Assembly: GCA_037501455.1 (NCBI GenBank)
Contig: CM074856.1
Location: 19,551,001-19,615,000 of the forward strand
Origin: Lantana camara
Lineage: Eukaryota; Streptophyta; Magnoliopsida; Lamiales; Verbenaceae
DNA length: 64,000 nucleotides
Direction: 5' to 3'
Shown here: one piece after another, positions 9,257 through 20,548 of the stretch
Layout of the letters: each line of letters begins with the position of its first letter
How positions within the stretch are numbered: position 1 is the stretch's first letter
Made by a program: the position numbers and the translations under genes
Notes under the pieces: generated by a model
Database searches by the model: none
What the model was told of the DNA's origin: nothing
What the model saw: the letters and a program-made list of their open reading frames with translations, nothing else

Positions 9257-10255
9257 ATGGAGGATAAAATTGATATTTCTGAAATAAAAGAAGAGATCTC
9301 ATATATCAACAGCATGGCTGAAGATCTCTATGAAGGAATTGTGGTTCTTGAACAATATCTATGCAAAAATCTCCCTCCATTGATAGATTTGGTAACTGAA
9401 AATCTGGAAAAGGTAAATAAAGTGACTCAAAGGTTAGAAAAATATATTGAAAAATTTGAGTCCATAAAAATAAATGAGACTGAGTCATCTGGCGAGAAAA
9501 ATAAAGAAGAAGCAAAAAATAAAGCTCCCTCAGTCATTGAAATAAAATTGGAAAGAGAGCCTTCTTCAAAGGAAATAAAGATTGAAATAGAAAAATATGT
9601 TCCTAACACTGAATGGGAACATATGTATGTTCATACAGTTGATGAAGTCTATAGTATGGAAAATACAGACACTATATTCTTCTCTAAAGGCAAGAATATA
9701 TATCCAAGGTTGACTTGCATAATGGGAGCATGCCCAGAAGCAGTTTATAGATATGCTTGTTTTGGGTTCCTTGATATAATCTACCCAAGTAAAGATCTCA
9801 AGGAAATATCCAGATTTGATGATACCCTAAAATCTCAAATCAGTAAATTTGCCAGAGGAAGACAGGTGGTTCTCAAGTTCTATACCATATCTCCAGAACC
9901 AGAGAAGCATATATGGCATGAAGCTTTCTTCATGATCACTGCAGACCACCTTTCTGACACCATAAAGCTTGAGCAAGGAAATAAACCGTTAAGGAAGATC
10001 CAAGTTACTAAAGAATGGATTGTCCAAAGGCGTGCCTTGGGAATAAAAGCTATTCACAGTGTTGCAGAAAATCTGTACAAATATAAGTTTGAAACACTGA
10101 TGAGTAAAGGAAATTGGATTCTACTCACCAAAGGAGGAAAAATAAGCTCTCATCTTTTAATGGAATTCATAAATAAATTTGAAAAACATGAATTTTTCTG
10201 CACTGCAGAGACTAGACAAGAAGCTTGCAAGATGATGGGCTGTAACCATCAGTGA
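9257..10255 (+). CDS. Transactivator/viroplasmin-like (TAV) protein, copy A, 332 aa, intact
   Basis: Open from ATG 9257 to TGA 10253-10255. An upstream in-frame ATG at 9185 lies inside the stem-loop repeat, so I prefer 9257, which aligns with the start in copy B. An N-terminal ~110 residues are charged and helical, followed by a Lys/Glu-rich linker. The globular core has blocks shared with copy B: IYPRLT, FGFLD.IY, FA(R/K)GRQ, LKFYTISPE, RRALGIKAI and ATRQEACK. By position and type this is the caulimovirid gene VI product, known to form inclusion bodies and promote reinitiation on polycistronic RNA. It stayed open although pol in the same copy is broken. Confidence 0.8.
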   Translation: MEDKIDISEIKEEISYINSMAEDLYEGIVVLEQYLCKNLPPLIDLVTENLEKVNKVTQRLEKYIEKFESIKINETESSGEKNKEEAKNKAPSVIEIKLEREPSSKEIKIEIEKYVPNTEWEHMYVHTVDEVYSMENTDTIFFSKGKNIYPRLTCIMGACPEAVYRYACFGFLDIIYPSKDLKEISRFDDTLKSQISKFARGRQVVLKFYTISPEPEKHIWHEAFFMITADHLSDTIKLEQGNKPLRKIQVTKEWIVQRRALGIKAIHSVAENLYKYKFETLMSKGNWILLTKGGKISSHLLMEFINKFEKHEFFCTAETRQEACKMMGCNHQ

Positions 10256-10460
10256 TGTAAGCGCATACATCAACAAGGAAATGACGAATGCCATGACGTC
10301 ATACTCCAATAATCAAGTGGCAGATAAAAGTGTCGGCAGAATCTCAACCATAGAAAAGTGTCGGCAAGATCTGGATCGTTGAAGGATAAAGCAGCGGATT
10401 CCAAATAAAAATTTCAAGTCCAAACAGTAGCAAGAATATAGTCTATAAATAGAGTGCTCT
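10256..10460 (+). promoter_or_regulatory. Pararetroviral pregenomic promoter, copy A
   Basis: The region downstream of TAV has as-1-like TGACG motifs at 10282-10286 and TGACGTCA at 10294-10301, then two copies of GTGTCGGCA (about 10332 and 10358), then the TATA box TATAAATA at 10444-10451. This resembles the layout of the CaMV 35S promoter. Transcription would start near 10475-10480. Confidence 0.75.
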
Positions 10461-10474
10461 TGTATGGTGAAAAA

Positions 10475-10900
10475 CACCTTGTCTTGAATTCAAAAAGTCA
10501 TATGTAAAATTGTTTTCGAGTCTTTGAGTGTTTGAGTGTTGTAGTTCAGATAAATCTTCTTTTCAGAATATATGGTGTTTGTATAAACCTCGTTTGAAGG
10601 AAATAAAATTCTCCTTTTCATATACACAAGATAAATACTTTGTTAAGAATTTTATTAAGCCTTTTTACTCCAGTCTATTTCTACAAACCTTTTATTAAAC
10701 CTCACAAGCCGTAGTGAGATTTTCCGTTGGAGGTTGAAGTCTGTTTCCAGTTGATGTCCGTGAAAGCAAGAAGCTGTGAGGACTTTTGGAACAAGAAGGG
10801 CTAACCGAGGAGAAACGAAGACGAGTCTTGGAGGACAAATAAATCAGAGTTGTAGAAGAGGAAGGAGATAAAGAGAGGTAATAAAATTTTTACAAATTAT
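10475..10900 (+). promoter_or_regulatory. Pararetroviral leader, copy A: poly(A) signal and possible 5' splice site
   Basis: AATAAA at 10602-10607 lies about 125 bases after the predicted start, matching the terminally redundant R region of caulimovirid pregenomic RNA, where this signal is bypassed on first passage. CAAGCCGTAGTGA near 10707 is also present at the right edge of copy B. AGAG|GTAATA, with its GT at 10878-10879, would serve as a 5' splice site for the acceptor before TAV. Confidence 0.5.
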
Positions 10901-11394
10901 TTGTGTGTTTTATGGATTAGAGGATGAATTTTAGAGTACTTCTATTATTAAAGCATGATTAATTCCAAAGTTTATACATACTTTCTTGATCCTATGTATA
11001 AAAGTATACTTTATATACCCATTTAAAATATCTTAGAAGTCTTGGGGTCATTTTTATAAATAACACAAAGTATATAAAATAAAAACAAAAAATAAATTTT
11101 GTAATCGTGGAGCTCATCAGCGACTTATGTCAAAATCTTAAAAAATTTTCAAAAGGTGTTAAATTATTAAACTTTATAAAATAAAATATTATTGTTGCAA
11201 AAGTCTCTTACAATATACTAAAAAAATAAAAAATAAAAAATTCTGCTGCACCAAAAAAAAAAACTAAACTAATAAAAAAACACTTAACATTCACCTAACA
11301 ATAAGGCTAGCCTGACAGGTACAAAGCTATCCTGAGTTCCATGGGGGCAAGGGTTCGATTCCCATTTAGCATATAATATATCTAGATTTTTAAA
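10901..11394. other. AT-rich sequence, no gene seen
   Basis: Low-complexity A/T-rich DNA, possibly the decayed end of the pararetroviral leader. A short tRNA-like stretch near 11305-11365 has a box-B-like GGTTCGATTCC but no clear ends. Confidence 0.5.
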
Positions 11395-11943
11395 TGTATT
11401 ATTGTAATTTTATATTTTAATAAATCCGTCGGAATCCCGTCGGATATATTTATTATTATTTAATCCGTCGGATTAGATTAATTTTTATTATCCTTATTTT
11501 TTCCCTTAATTTTTAATTTTATTTTTTATTTAATTGAAAATTATATTATTTAAAATTTATTTTAAATCTTATATCTAGAAAAATCCAACGAAATATCCCT
11601 TGGGAACCCGTCGGAATAATTTGACATTACTTTATTTATTTTATATTAAACAAACCGGCAGGATTCCAACGGATACCCCGTCGGAATTATTTAATTTCGA
11701 TATTTATATTTTATATTTTAAAATATCCGACGGGATTTCCCTCGGAAACCCATCGGAGTTATACAGTATTATTTTTAAAATTTATATTTTAAACCCTCGG
11801 AATCCCGTCAGAATTATTTAATTTTTATTTTTTTTTAATGGAAATCTGTCGACAACCCAATTTTTAATGGATTTTCCGACGGAATTCTGACGGTCGTCTT
11901 TCCTCGGAAATTTCCGTCGGATTATGCAGGATTTCTTGTAGTG
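11395..11943. mobile_element. CACTA (En/Spm-like) terminal fragment
   Basis: The stretch ends with TTTCTTGTAGTG at 11943, the inverse of the canonical CACTACAAGAAA terminus. It is filled with CCGTCGG/CCGACGG motifs in both orientations, the usual subterminal repeats of plant CACTA elements. I found no matching left terminus, so the element is truncated or replaced on the left. The 73-codon frame at 11600-11821 is made of these motifs and is not a gene. Confidence 0.75.
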
Positions 11944-12050
11944 GAAGGACATCACAGTGAATTTAGTATTTGGAGAGTTAGTACTAAGACAAACTATTTT
12001 ATGTGCAAACTAAAATTTTCTACACTACGGATTAATTAAAACTGATTGCC
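11944..12050. other. Unique flank between CACTA end and solo LTR
   Basis: Short AT-rich flank whose last five bases, TTGCC (12046-12050), are the target-site duplication of the solo LTR that follows. Confidence 0.6.
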
Positions 12051-13006
12051 TGTAACAGCCCGAATTTCGGGATCAAGAAGAAATAGGTAAGTAAAGTGTT
12101 AGAAGAAAGTATCAATCCATTATGCATTGCATTTTATGTGAATTATGTGCTTTTATGCCTCGATTATTGAATGCTATTTCATTGTGAGACTCATATCACT
12201 ATTCATTCATTAAGCCTAAACCTTCACATATTCCTCATGAAACCTGAGAAAGTTAGATGTTACATTTTCCGGATTCATAACCTAGCTTTCGTTACCTCAA
12301 AATACACTTTGAAAATTATTTGCCGAAAATTCCTATTAGGTCTCTAGTTACTATTCATTTCTAAACGTATAAATTTATTGGGACACTTTTACCTACTAAA
12401 TATAGAGGTCAAATGAATCCTTGTGAAATTTTATGAATTATGGTATCATTTCCTAACCCTAATTCTCATTATAAATCCCTTAGTAGCAAAAACCGGCCGA
12501 GAAATCCTAGTTAACCTTAATTTAAGTATTTTCGAATTTGAACACTTTCCTATCCAATATTATAACCAAAACGATGCTTGAATTATTTTATGAATTTTTA
12601 GACTTTTCCAAACCCTAGTTCAAATCCTAGCTCATTCCATAATTTTTTCTTAATTTTCCTAAAGTATTATTCCCGCCATTAAAACTAACTTTTAAACCGT
12701 ACGGCGTTTGGTATTCAATATTATACTCAAAATAATCCTTAAGTTATTTTATGAATCATGAACACTTTCTTGGAAATTAATTCTCATCCTAGCTCCGGTT
12801 TAAGTATTTTCTCATATTTTTCAAAATTCCAAACGCTTACTACTTTAACTTTAGACGTTTAAACGTTAAGTGTTTATAATCATCGGAAAGCTCTTTCGAT
12901 TCTCTTTATTTTGCAATTTTTCTCATTTCAAACTAAAATCTAGAGATTCTCTCCGTTTTTATTAGTATTTTCACCCTATTTTAGATTTATTTGATGATGA
13001 TGTATT

Positions 13007-13871
13007 TGATGGTGCAGAAACTTGTGAAGGATTTAAACACCAATCACTTTAGAATTTGTTTGTAGAAGGGAAGACCATCACAGGCGTTGAGCCTCAGGAA
13101 CTGTGTTTCCAATGAGCGTGGGTTCTTCCAGCTAGGATAACACCAGGAAATCGTGCAGCAAGGGTGCAGGAAATGGTGAAATATATGAAGCTTTGGAGAA
13201 GATGAAGATGAAGACGCAGAGGAAAAATGATGCCCAGTTCAGTAGTGTGGTGTCTTGTGAAGAAGATGACTTGGGGGAGAAAGCATGTGCTCTCCCTTAT
13301 TTATATGTTAGGGGTGAGGGCAATTGGGTAACTTGACCGCGTGGTCCCAAACCTGTGTTGCCCTAACACGTGGCAGCCCGTGAGGGCATGAGAATGACAT
13401 TTCTGAAAAAGGTGGCAGCGTGCCAGACGCAAGGTGCGCACCACCTTTGTGTCAGAGGTTGTTGACGAGGGTCGCCTGAGAGGAAGGCCCAAGATCCGTT
13501 TTGCTAGGGTTCGGATCCACCATGGCGGCGGAGGGTCACATGTGAGCGCTGTTGACGCTCGAAGGATGCTCGGACTGGTTCCCCATGGCATATGGCCTTT
13601 GAGCGCCGAAATTCCGAACGCCAAGAAGGTGGCCCTTCGTGCGGGTGATTCCCTGGGAAGGGTAACCCTGAAGGCCAAGATGGGAGCGCCGAGCCTGTCG
13701 GTTCGGGCCCTTTATCTGAATAGTTGGCCGAGGCTCAAGGGCCTGTACTAGTTGGCAAAGTGAGTGGGCTGGGTTGGCCCGCGAGCCCATCAATGCGAGC
13801 GTATAGTCTTCAAGTCAACTGATGGTGCCACGTGGACGGCTCAGATACGAGCGTGTTTTTATGCCCCATCA
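13007..13871 (-). mobile_element. Tat solo LTR, minus orientation (TSD GTATT)
   Basis: Read on the minus strand it starts TGATGGGGCATAAAAACACG and ends near CTGCACCATCA, clearly related to the LTR at 6665-7472 (same ends, shared ACGTGGCA and ATCACTTTA segments). Perfect five-base duplications GTATT flank it at 13002-13006 and 13872-13876. It is GC-rich compared with its surroundings. Frames of 85-125 codons inside have no domain and are by-products of the GC content. Confidence 0.88.
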
Positions 13872-15191
13872 GTATTTATTAGGTTATACATGTATACATA
13901 AGCACTTACCTCACATGTACACCTAGGTATACACCTTACTACCCTATAATTATACACCTACCCAATCCTACACTATGACTTACACATCTAACTATTCAAA
14001 ATCACCCTTTAAGTCCCAAAAGCCATACCTAATTTTATAAATGTTTTCTAAATCATGTACTACATTGCCAAATTAACCCTAAATTATCATTTAATATCTT
14101 ATAATTAGGATCATAATGTGATTAATAAATATTTGATTAGTTAAAGAATTCATAAAACCTATGCGATTAAGGAAATTCACTTAAACGGTTAAAATTACGG
14201 TTTACCGAATATTCTCTAATGTGCTACACTCATGTATCTTATGTGCTTATTTGATTAGAATAATAAGAATCTAGTCCTAAGTTTGTAGTAGCTATTACTT
14301 TCAGGCAATAATAGGATTGAAGAGTGGAATGCGCACAACTTTACTTGAATATAGGTACTAGGAGAGAGTTACAATATTTTCAACTGGAATCATGCCTATA
14401 CATACGTATCTATATAAAAATTATTTTCAAACCTATTATTTATGATTTATTATCCTATATGCATAATACCATATTACCATATCCCTTTTTAAAAGGGAAA
14501 AATACTTTTATGCCGGAATCAACGTTTTACTAGGACGTTATATACTTTAAGTTCACTTTATCAAAACATTGATTACTGGCAAGCAAGCAAATTATCGTCT
14601 TATCATTATTGTTATTATTATGGGCCCTGGTTGTATCCGTATCGAGTAATTACCCAAGAGGTATCAGGCCGAGGGTGTTGTTGGTGATGCTACTCTACGC
14701 CAAGAGATAAGGGAGATGTATGACCTTCCGCTTATTGTTTACGTCACGCGGTATTATCATATTGGTTTCTATTAAAGTATCCGGGCCTTGATCAGGCCGG
14801 TACTATTTTACCAAATATTTAACGAGTTACGGATGGAGAGGCCTAGCTTGCGGGCATTAAAGTTCTTATTACAAACGGTTCATATTTCTACAAATATTAC
14901 AAATTACCCCAACCCCTATTTTAACAATTATTATGAACCGTTCCCTATTTGATATATCCTAATGCTAATATTTCAAATGAAGATCTTCTTGATATATATA
15001 AATATACGTATATCTATAAGCTATGGTACCCCTTCACTTAGTCACTTTGACTAACTCGTCGCCTATTTTAAAATGCATGGTTTCAGGAATCAAGGAACGA
15101 CAACTAGCGCTATCTTGAAGCGTTAAGGTGTCACACATAATAGGTCAGAACTGATTCTAAGGACACATAGTTCTGAGTATATTTATCTTTT

Positions 15192-15593
15192 GAGATAATG
15201 ATTTTCACCCATCCGAACTATAGGCCATTTGACAATTCACCATCCAAACTATTTCGCCCCCGAAACCACCATCTAAACTTTCAATTCCTGACAAACCACC
15301 ATCCCACAGCGGTTTTGACCCTTTTTTGAGCGGTTTTGACTCTTTTTTCAGCGGTTTTGGATGTTTTAACACATGTAAATCTGTCTCTCTTTGTTATTTT
15401 TCCATAGATTATGTGTTAAAACATCCAAAAACGCTGAAAAAAGAGTCAAAACCGCTCAAAAAAGGGTCAAAACCGCTGTGGGATGGTGGTTTGTCAGGAA
15501 TTGAAAGTTTAGATGGTGGTTTCGGGGGCGAAATAGTTTGGATGGTGAATTGCCAAATGGCCTATAGTTCGGATGGGTGAAAATCATTATCTC
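15192..15593. mobile_element. Foldback MULE-type MITE (9-bp TSD TTATCTTTT)
   Basis: A 402-bp near-perfect inverted repeat with arms of about 180 bases and a central loop of ~40 bases. The ends are GAGATAATGATTTTCACCC and its complement. It is flanked by identical nine-base TTATCTTTT at 15183-15191 and 15594-15602. The GAGATAA-type ends and the nine-base duplication point to Mutator-like transposition. The 84-codon frame at 15326-15580 is an arm of the repeat, not a gene. Confidence 0.93.
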
Positions 15594-15892
15594 TTATCTT
15601 TTAAAACCAGCTACCCTCATATTTTACACCAATACACTATCAAGTATCATGTTATACTCCCCTATATGGAAATTATTTTGATTAATAGTAATAACACTTG
15701 TTCTTTATGTGAATTAGCTCCTCGTCCATTTTCAAAGTTTAAATCTCTCCGTCTTCCGCTACACTGTGCCTTGCGTTTTACTTAAGTATTCTCTAGACCG
15801 TTTGCCTTAGTATTTCTCGAGTGTAGGTTTAACCTTTACTCGGGGATTTTGCGGTGCGGGAGCTGTAGTACTAGGGGAGGCGCTACATTGCC

Positions 15893-17289
15893 CAATATAA
15901 AAAAGTAGTTTATTTAACAAATATGCAAATTAATGAGGTAAACACTAGTTTTTGAGCTATATAACACTCCATTTTACTGTTTATTTTCTAGTTCAATTAG
16001 ATAACCACCTTATGAAGTAAACACTCTCCAAGTGTTTACCTTTAATATAAAATGATTAATTTATCGTTTTCTTAAATTGAATATTATATGGGATGCTTAA
16101 ATTTATGTACTCTAACACATATTTACAAGTTTTCAATAAAAAAAAAACATATATGTACACACACTAACATAGTTTTATATATTTTTTCATGCCCTAATAA
16201 ATTTTTTACATACATTTACACACATTTAAATAATTTTACACACATTTCCATACACTAACATATATTTATACACATTAACACAATTTTACACGTATTTTCA
16301 CATCAACATATTTTTTTATATGCATTAACATATTTTACACACACTAACATATTTTTTCACATTTTTTTCACACACTAACTCAATTTTACATACTTTTACA
16401 CACACTAAACACATTTTTACACATTTTCATATACTAACACAATTTTACACATATTTGCACACCAACGCACACACACATTAACATACTTTTACACCTATTT
16501 TGGATCTATTTGGCCCATTTTAGACTTATTTTCAATTCGTTTGATTCATTTTAACCCGTTTGACTCATTTTGGATTTGTTTTACCCATTTTCGACGTGTT
16601 TCGATATGATCAACTTAATTTGAATCCGTTTGGCCCGCTTTGGACCTGTTACATTCTTTTTCGACCTATTTGATCTATTTTAGACCAATATAACCTATTT
16701 TTCGACCTGTTTTTGCCGGAAAATCAAGTACAATATGCAACAAAAATTTAAAAAATTTCATAACATAGATAGTTTGCTTGTAACTTTTATTCCAAAACTA
16801 TAATATGAAAGTTCAACTAACTTACATAAACGATGCTTTCTAATTATATTTATAAATATTATTCAAAAAAATGTTTAAAATAAAATATGAAAACTTCAAT
16901 TAAAGTATCTAATGTCGAACAAAACATCAAGACAATGTTCAATATCAGTTATTAATAACTACACGAAACGTAACAATGGCCAACATGAAAATTCGTATTA
17001 AAAGATCTAATCCCTGTATAAAATTTGTATACAAGAGTCACAAGTAATACAAATACCATAGAATGATAGAAACTGAATCAAACAAACAAAGTGAAGGAAA
17101 TGGAGAATGGAAAATAATTGCTAGTCATCAAAAAGATCATATATATAGGGATATTACGAATACCCCTCCTGATTCAATCCGATTACGAAAAGAACTTCTA
17201 ACAGTCGAGTAGTTATGAAAAAGAACAACCTGAGTAGGCGTTACTTCATAATTTTTCAGGTGTTTTTCATAACTTAAAGGTGTTTCTCC
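15893..17289. other. Gene-free AT-rich stretch with degenerate short repeats
   Basis: From about 16130 to 16490 short ACAC(A/T)nTTTTACAC phrases recur. From about 16500 to 16710 a ~20-base TTTGACCCATTTT-type phrase recurs in diverged form. I see nothing else. Confidence 0.6.
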
Positions 17290-17642
17290 TTAATTCTCAA
17301 CTACGAGATTTCTTTTCGTATTCAAATTAAATTTCAGAGGGCTGTTCATAACTATTTCATGGGTACTATTTAGTTCGAGGGTGGTGGTGAGAGAAAAGGA
17401 AAAGAAGGCATGGTAGTCGGAAAAGAAGGCATGGTAGTTGGAATCGAAGGCATGTTGGGTATTGGAGGAAGAGCCATGTTGGGAATTGAAGGCATGTTCG
17501 GGAAAGATGGCAAATTTGGCATGTTGGGAATGGGAAGCGATGGAATTGTGGGCAGTCCCGACTGAGAAGTTTGCAATAGGTTGCACGCCGCCAATGTTTC
17601 GGGGATGCTTATTGAGATTGACAATGCCACAACTAAGCATAC

Positions 17643-18541
17643 TGTTTGCACTAAAAATTCGTGTTTATTGATTTTTAGTCAATATCGAATAAATAATACA
17701 AATTATTTGAGAACTTAAGTAAAAGCAGGTCTTCAATCTTCACTTGATCCTCTGATTCTTCCTTCGAATTTAAAGTTGTTGAATCTTCAAACGGTTCTTG
17801 ATGAATTTGGGGTTTGATCTTCTTCAACTTCAAATTTAGCTTGAATAACGTTAATCCGTAGGTCCTTCGACTTGTTTACGAATCAAATGTCGGATTTTTA
17901 GAGAATTCCGTCAAGAACGCCGATGAACTCGTCGATAATTCCGTGAATTTATCTTGAATATAACGCCGATTCGCCGGTATAACGCCTTGATAACGGATCA
18001 AATGCTTAAATTTGATAACTTCGGGAAGAAAGGTTTTTAGCATTTCTTGAACTTTTAGAGAGGTTTTTAGCCTTTCTTGAACTTTTAGAGAGGTTTTTAG
18101 CATTTCTTTGAACTCGTAGAGAGGTTTTTAGCCTTTCTTGAATTCGTGTTGTGTGTTGAATGAACAACCCATGACTTCTTTATATAGGCATAGGATTCAA
18201 GACTTGCTGCTCAAGTCAAAGTTTATTTAATAATTATCTCTTTATATTTTTATTTTTTAAAGAGATAATATCAAATAAGACTTGAATTTGATTGGTCGGT
18301 ATGGCACAATACGCCACGTGTCGCCATATGATTTGTTCTAGCTTTCTTTACCCGCAAGACTTGATTTAATTTGTCACAACATGTCACTTTGACACGTGTC
18401 ATCACTTGATTTGTTGATAAATAAAACATTATAATATCAATTTAAATTTAACTATTTAACTTTGAAATTAAATTTAGGATAATTTCAAAATATTAAACAA
18501 CAAATTAAATTAATAAACTAAAGTTTATTTATCCGTCTACA
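17643..18541 (-). repeat. 3' LTR of the gag-only element (899 bp)
   Basis: Left copy. On the minus strand it is preceded by the polypurine tract GAAGTGGGGGCATT (about 18542-18556). It carries one more internal TTTTTAG(C/A)(C/A)TTTCTTGAA copy than the right LTR. Confidence 0.9.
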
Positions 18542-18756
18542 AATGCCCCCACTTCAAGGCTCGGCGAAAAACATGCCGAATATTCATGCGAAGGCGGGAC
18601 TTGAAGTACTCAAATTTATTGGACATAACTTTTTTTTTTTTTGAAGATGTGACTGAGCTTGAAGTTTAATTCAAGTTGCCTACGTACCCCTCAAGAGGGT
18701 CAAGTCATGACGTGGTTCAATTTCCTTTTTTTTTTCTTTTTTTTTTTTTCAAACTT

Positions 18757-19095
18757 GTTGACATTTTATACTCGTGTTAGGGAGCACACTTGACTTTAAT
18801 TTTAAACAGTTTATACTCGTATTAAGGAGTAACTTGACTTTGAATTTGAAAATAGTTTATACTCGTGTTAAGGAGTACACTTGAACTTGAATTTGATTTT
18901 GAACAGTTTATACTCGTGTCAAGGAGTATTAATTTGGATTTGTAGACAGTTTATCCTCATATCAAGGAGTCCTGAATTTGAATTTGTAGATAGTTTATCC
19001 TCATATCAAGGAGTCTTGAATTTGTAGATAGTTTAAACTCGTATCAAGGAGCTTTCATGATAGTTTATTCTCTTATCAAGGAGAGTTTCAACTTT
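18757..19095. repeat. Degenerate tandem repeat, unit about 35-60 bases
   Basis: The phrase AGTTTATACTCGTGTTAAGG and its variants (TTTATCCTCATATCAAGGAG and others) recurs about eight times between the 3' LTR and gag. It is non-coding. Confidence 0.8.
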
Positions 19096-19147
19096 CACTT
19101 GAACTTTAATTGCCCCCAGTATTTTCCTGGCAATCCGTATCCACTTG

Positions 19148-20352
19148 CTAAATTTGATTTCTTTGATGATACATGATACTTCTTTTGCCCCCATCGACAT
19201 CTGATAAAGTTGTGATGCTGGTGGTATTCACTTGTATAGTATCTCCATCGTCAAGGGTGATCATTCCATTATTTACAAGTTCCATGATCTTTTCTTTAAT
19301 CGCAAAACACTCTTCTGTAGGGTGACTAATGACTCGATGATACTTGCAATATTTAGGGTCATCAACCCTTCCACTTTCATTTGGACGTTTTGGTTTGGGG
19401 AGCTCAATCAACTTCTTAGCTAATAGTTCATCAAAGATATCGGGTACATCTGAGTCTAAAAAGGGATATTCTTTTTCTTGATTTCTCGTTGAGAAGTTAA
19501 CTTCATGATTGACAATAACGAGTTCCAAATCATGAGCACGAGTAGCCAATTCTTCAAAGTTGCGGGGTTTGATTCCTTGTAAGATATAGAGAAGTTCCCA
19601 GTTCATCCCCTGAATGCACATTTCAACTGCGGATATTTCTGAGAGTTTGTCTTTGCAGTTGAGGTTTAGTGATCGCCAACGGTTAATGTAATCCACAACG
19701 GGTTCATCTTTCCACTGTTTCGCATTGGTGAGTTCAATCATGCTTACTGTACGGCGAGTACTGTAAAACCGATTGAGAAATTCTCTCTCCATCTGATCCC
19801 AACTGTTGATCGATTCGGGCTCTAAGTCGACGTACCAATCAAACGCGTTTCCCTTAAGCGATCGTACGAACTGCTTGACCAAATGATCTCCATATGTCCC
19901 CGCGTTGTTGCAAGTTTCTACGAAGTGGGCGACATGTTACTTCGGGTTGCCTTTGCCCTCGAACTGCTGAAAATTCGGTGGTTGATAACCCATTGGCATT
20001 CTTAGGGAGTCGATGCGCTTAGTGTATAGTTTTGCATATGATAGATAATTCTGATACGAAGCACCATACTGAGCTCGAATCGTGTTGGTTACATGTCCTG
20101 CAGTTCTTGAACAGATAAAGCGGCGACAGAGTGATTTGTCCATGCAGAGTCGTGTTTTTGAGGAGGAAAATTCACTTGTTTTCCATCGGTGATTTGAACT
20201 GAAGGAGTCCGAGGATTGCGGCTAGGCTGGACAGGATCGTTGTTTTCTAGTTTGCTCATGAGTTGGGCGATCTGGAAATCCTTTTCTTCCAAAGCCTGTT
20301 GCAGATGAGCTATCGCCTGAGCCATTTGCGCGACTTGATCTCCATCTGTCAT
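19148..20352 (-). pseudogene. gag of the gag-only element (broken)
   Basis: Minus-strand start at ATG 20352. An N-terminal helical segment (QAIAHLQQALEEKDFQI) is followed by a retrotransposon gag domain with FVRSLKGNAFDWY, W..ME.EFLNRF and IQGMNW, then a C-terminal Cys/His segment CKYHRVISHPTEEC. Two breaks are visible: a frame change near 20100-20140 and an in-frame TAA near 19935. The last segment, 19882-19148, is open. Gag would form the particle in the cytoplasm. Confidence 0.82.
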
Positions 20353-20528
20353 CGTTTCTGTTCCCTTAGTATTCTCTCTAAAGGGAGTTTCCTTCGGGTT
20401 AGTTTCCTTTGGGGTCGGAGGAGTCGAGCCATCAGATGATCTTGAGTCGTCAAGATGACCATGTGTAGAAGATTTTGAACTTTGGTTAACTTCCTTGTTC
20501 TTTAGCGCGAGATGAGAGGCAGGAGAAG

Positions 20529-20548
20529 TCCCACTGGGCGTGCCAATC
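20529..20548 (-). promoter_or_regulatory. Primer-binding-site-like sequence of the gag-only element
   Basis: Next to the 5' LTR (right copy) the minus strand reads TTGGCACGCCCAGTGGGAC, starting with the TGG that pairs with a tRNA CCA end. I cannot assign the tRNA. Confidence 0.6.

Larger units (their letters stand above)
7473..10900 (+). mobile_element. Endogenous pararetrovirus copy A (caulimovirid), 3' part
   Basis: The sequence is collinear with 60764-64000 of copy B: pol, intergenic stem-loop repeat, TAV-like ORF, promoter and leader. It is cut on the left by the Tat element. The right end is not sharp; similarity to the leader of copy B fades around 10900-11100. Gene order (pol then TAV) with a 35S-like promoter is typical of caulimovirids that carry TAV, resembling cavemo- or solendoviruses more than badnaviruses. 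The genus is inferred. The copy is defective: pol carries a stop and frame changes, and everything upstream is missing from the window. Confidence 0.88.
12051..15887 (+). mobile_element. Long solo LTR (TSD TTGCC) with two nested insertions
   Basis: It begins TGTAACAGCCCG at 12051, ends GGCGCTACA at 15887, and is flanked by perfect TTGCC at 12046-12050 and 15888-15892. No retrotransposon genes lie inside, so it reads as one LTR left by recombination. Removing the nested Tat LTR (13007-13871) and the MULE MITE (15192-15593) with their duplications leaves about 2.55 kb. A solo LTR with similar termini lies at 39064-42284. Its family is not identified; a long LTR of a gypsy element is likely. Confidence 0.8.

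Noticed and set aside
11300..11370. tRNA-gene or SINE-like stretch with box A/box B resemblance (GGTTCGATTCC)
   Set aside because: No foldable tRNA cloverleaf that I can draw, no clear ends, no target-site duplication; left as a note only.
13301..13793. GC-rich frames of 85-125 codons on both strands
   Set aside because: All lie within the Tat solo LTR; LTRs of this family are GC-rich and non-coding.
15326..15580. 84-codon plus-strand frame
   Set aside because: It lies in one arm and the loop of the foldback MITE; repetitive KPLKKGSKPL-type sequence comes from the inverted repeat.
17290..17640. 116-codon minus-strand frame with SQHA/NYHAFF repeats
   Set aside because: It is the wrong frame of the proline-rich repeat gene; the overlapping frame has a signal peptide and IPNMP repeats.
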